A stretch of 6,369 nucleotides of DNA. It comes from a bacterium (GTDB lineage Bacteria > SZUA-79 > Acidulodesulfobacterales > Acidulodesulfobacteraceae). The position numbers were made by a program, and so were the translations under genes. Under the pieces are notes generated by a model. It saw nothing but the letters and a program-made list of their open reading frames with translations. It had not been told where the DNA came from and made no database searches. The stretch spans positions 1 through 6,369 of the forward strand of contig JAJYYS010000091.1 of assembly GCA_021800745.1 (NCBI GenBank), in the 5' to 3' direction. Below are positions 6,260 to 6,369 of this stretch, piece by piece; positions within the stretch are counted from its first letter, which is position 1, and each line of letters begins with the position of its first letter.

Positions 6260-6369
6260 TCGTATCCTTTTAAAATAGCCTGAATGGTATTTTTCTTTTC
6301 CGCATCGTTTTTAGAAAACAAAGCCGTCTGCCTGAATACGGAATCGAGGTCCAGCAGATTGCTTTTTGC
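6208..6369 (-). CDS. 3' end of a convergent gene, product unknown
   Basis: On the minus strand a frame is open from the window edge for 53 codons to a TAA at 6210-6208. The peptide begins AKSNLLDLDSVF at the edge, contains NTIQAILKGYDYVLEGD and ends SQPPHKP. The other two minus frames are interrupted by stops between 6260 and 6369, and the plus-strand frames after the perR stop are also short. The open frame uses codons such as gaa, aaa and gcg like the neighbouring genes. I do not recognise the family; it is soluble-looking, with no hydrophobic segment. Its last 52 bases overlap the perR 3' end. It could be a chance open frame, since only 54 codons including the stop are visible. Confidence 0.45.
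   Translation of the reverse strand, partial: AKSNLLDLDSVFRQTALFSKNDAEKKNTIQAILKGYDYVLEGDSSLSQPPHKP

Overview
The window is a moderately AT-rich stretch of a bacterial chromosome. Three transcription units read to the right, and the tail of a probable fourth gene reads to the left at the far end. The gene content points to an anaerobic or microaerophilic bacterium: a bacterial group I GroEL with a Gly-Met tail, a molybdopterin module, a large oxygen-sensitive-type iron-sulfur activase and a PerR-type peroxide sensor. The codon usage and the style of the GroEL would suit a deltaproteobacterial (Desulfobacterota-like) lineage. That placement is a low-confidence impression, because nothing in the window is taxonomically decisive.

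Layout. (1) Positions 1-1301 hold the last 432 codons of groEL. Its start and the equatorial ATPase N-terminus lie upstream of the window. A strong intrinsic terminator follows at 1350-1389. (2) The 230-base gap 1302-1531 holds that terminator and two candidate sigma70-type promoters. I found no gene or recognisable riboswitch in it. (3) Positions 1532-5735 are a tightly packed three-gene operon: moaB/mogA-like (1532-2065), a fused moaD-moaE molybdopterin synthase (2062-2739, 4-base overlap), and a 1003-residue double-ASKHA '2-hydroxyacyl-CoA dehydratase activase' protein (2724-5735, 16-base overlap). (4) A 59-base, almost purely A/T spacer follows, with a promoter and nested palindromes. It leads into a Fur-family gene (5795-6259) whose residues match PerR rather than Fur. 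(5) On the minus strand, an open frame at 6208-6369 looks like the 3' end of a convergent gene overlapping the perR 3' end.

How the genes work together. MoaD-MoaE makes molybdopterin (MPT) from cyclic pyranopterin monophosphate, and the MoaB/MogA-like protein is expected to adenylylate MPT for metal insertion. The third gene encodes an ATP-driven one-electron activator of the HgdC/BcrAD/BadFG superfamily fused to a Cys-rich DUF2229-type region. No dehydratase or reductase partner lies next to it. The overlapping gene ends imply co-expression of pterin-cofactor genes with the activase. The most interesting inference is a shared low-potential redox enzyme, perhaps a Mo or W enzyme. The PerR neighbour fits an oxygen- and peroxide-sensitive system, but its own promoter suggests separate control.

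Points of note are the internal Gly-Gly of the MoaD-MoaE fusion, the apparently leaderless start of the moa operon, the intramolecular pseudo-dimer layout of the activase, and the palindromes over the perR promoter.
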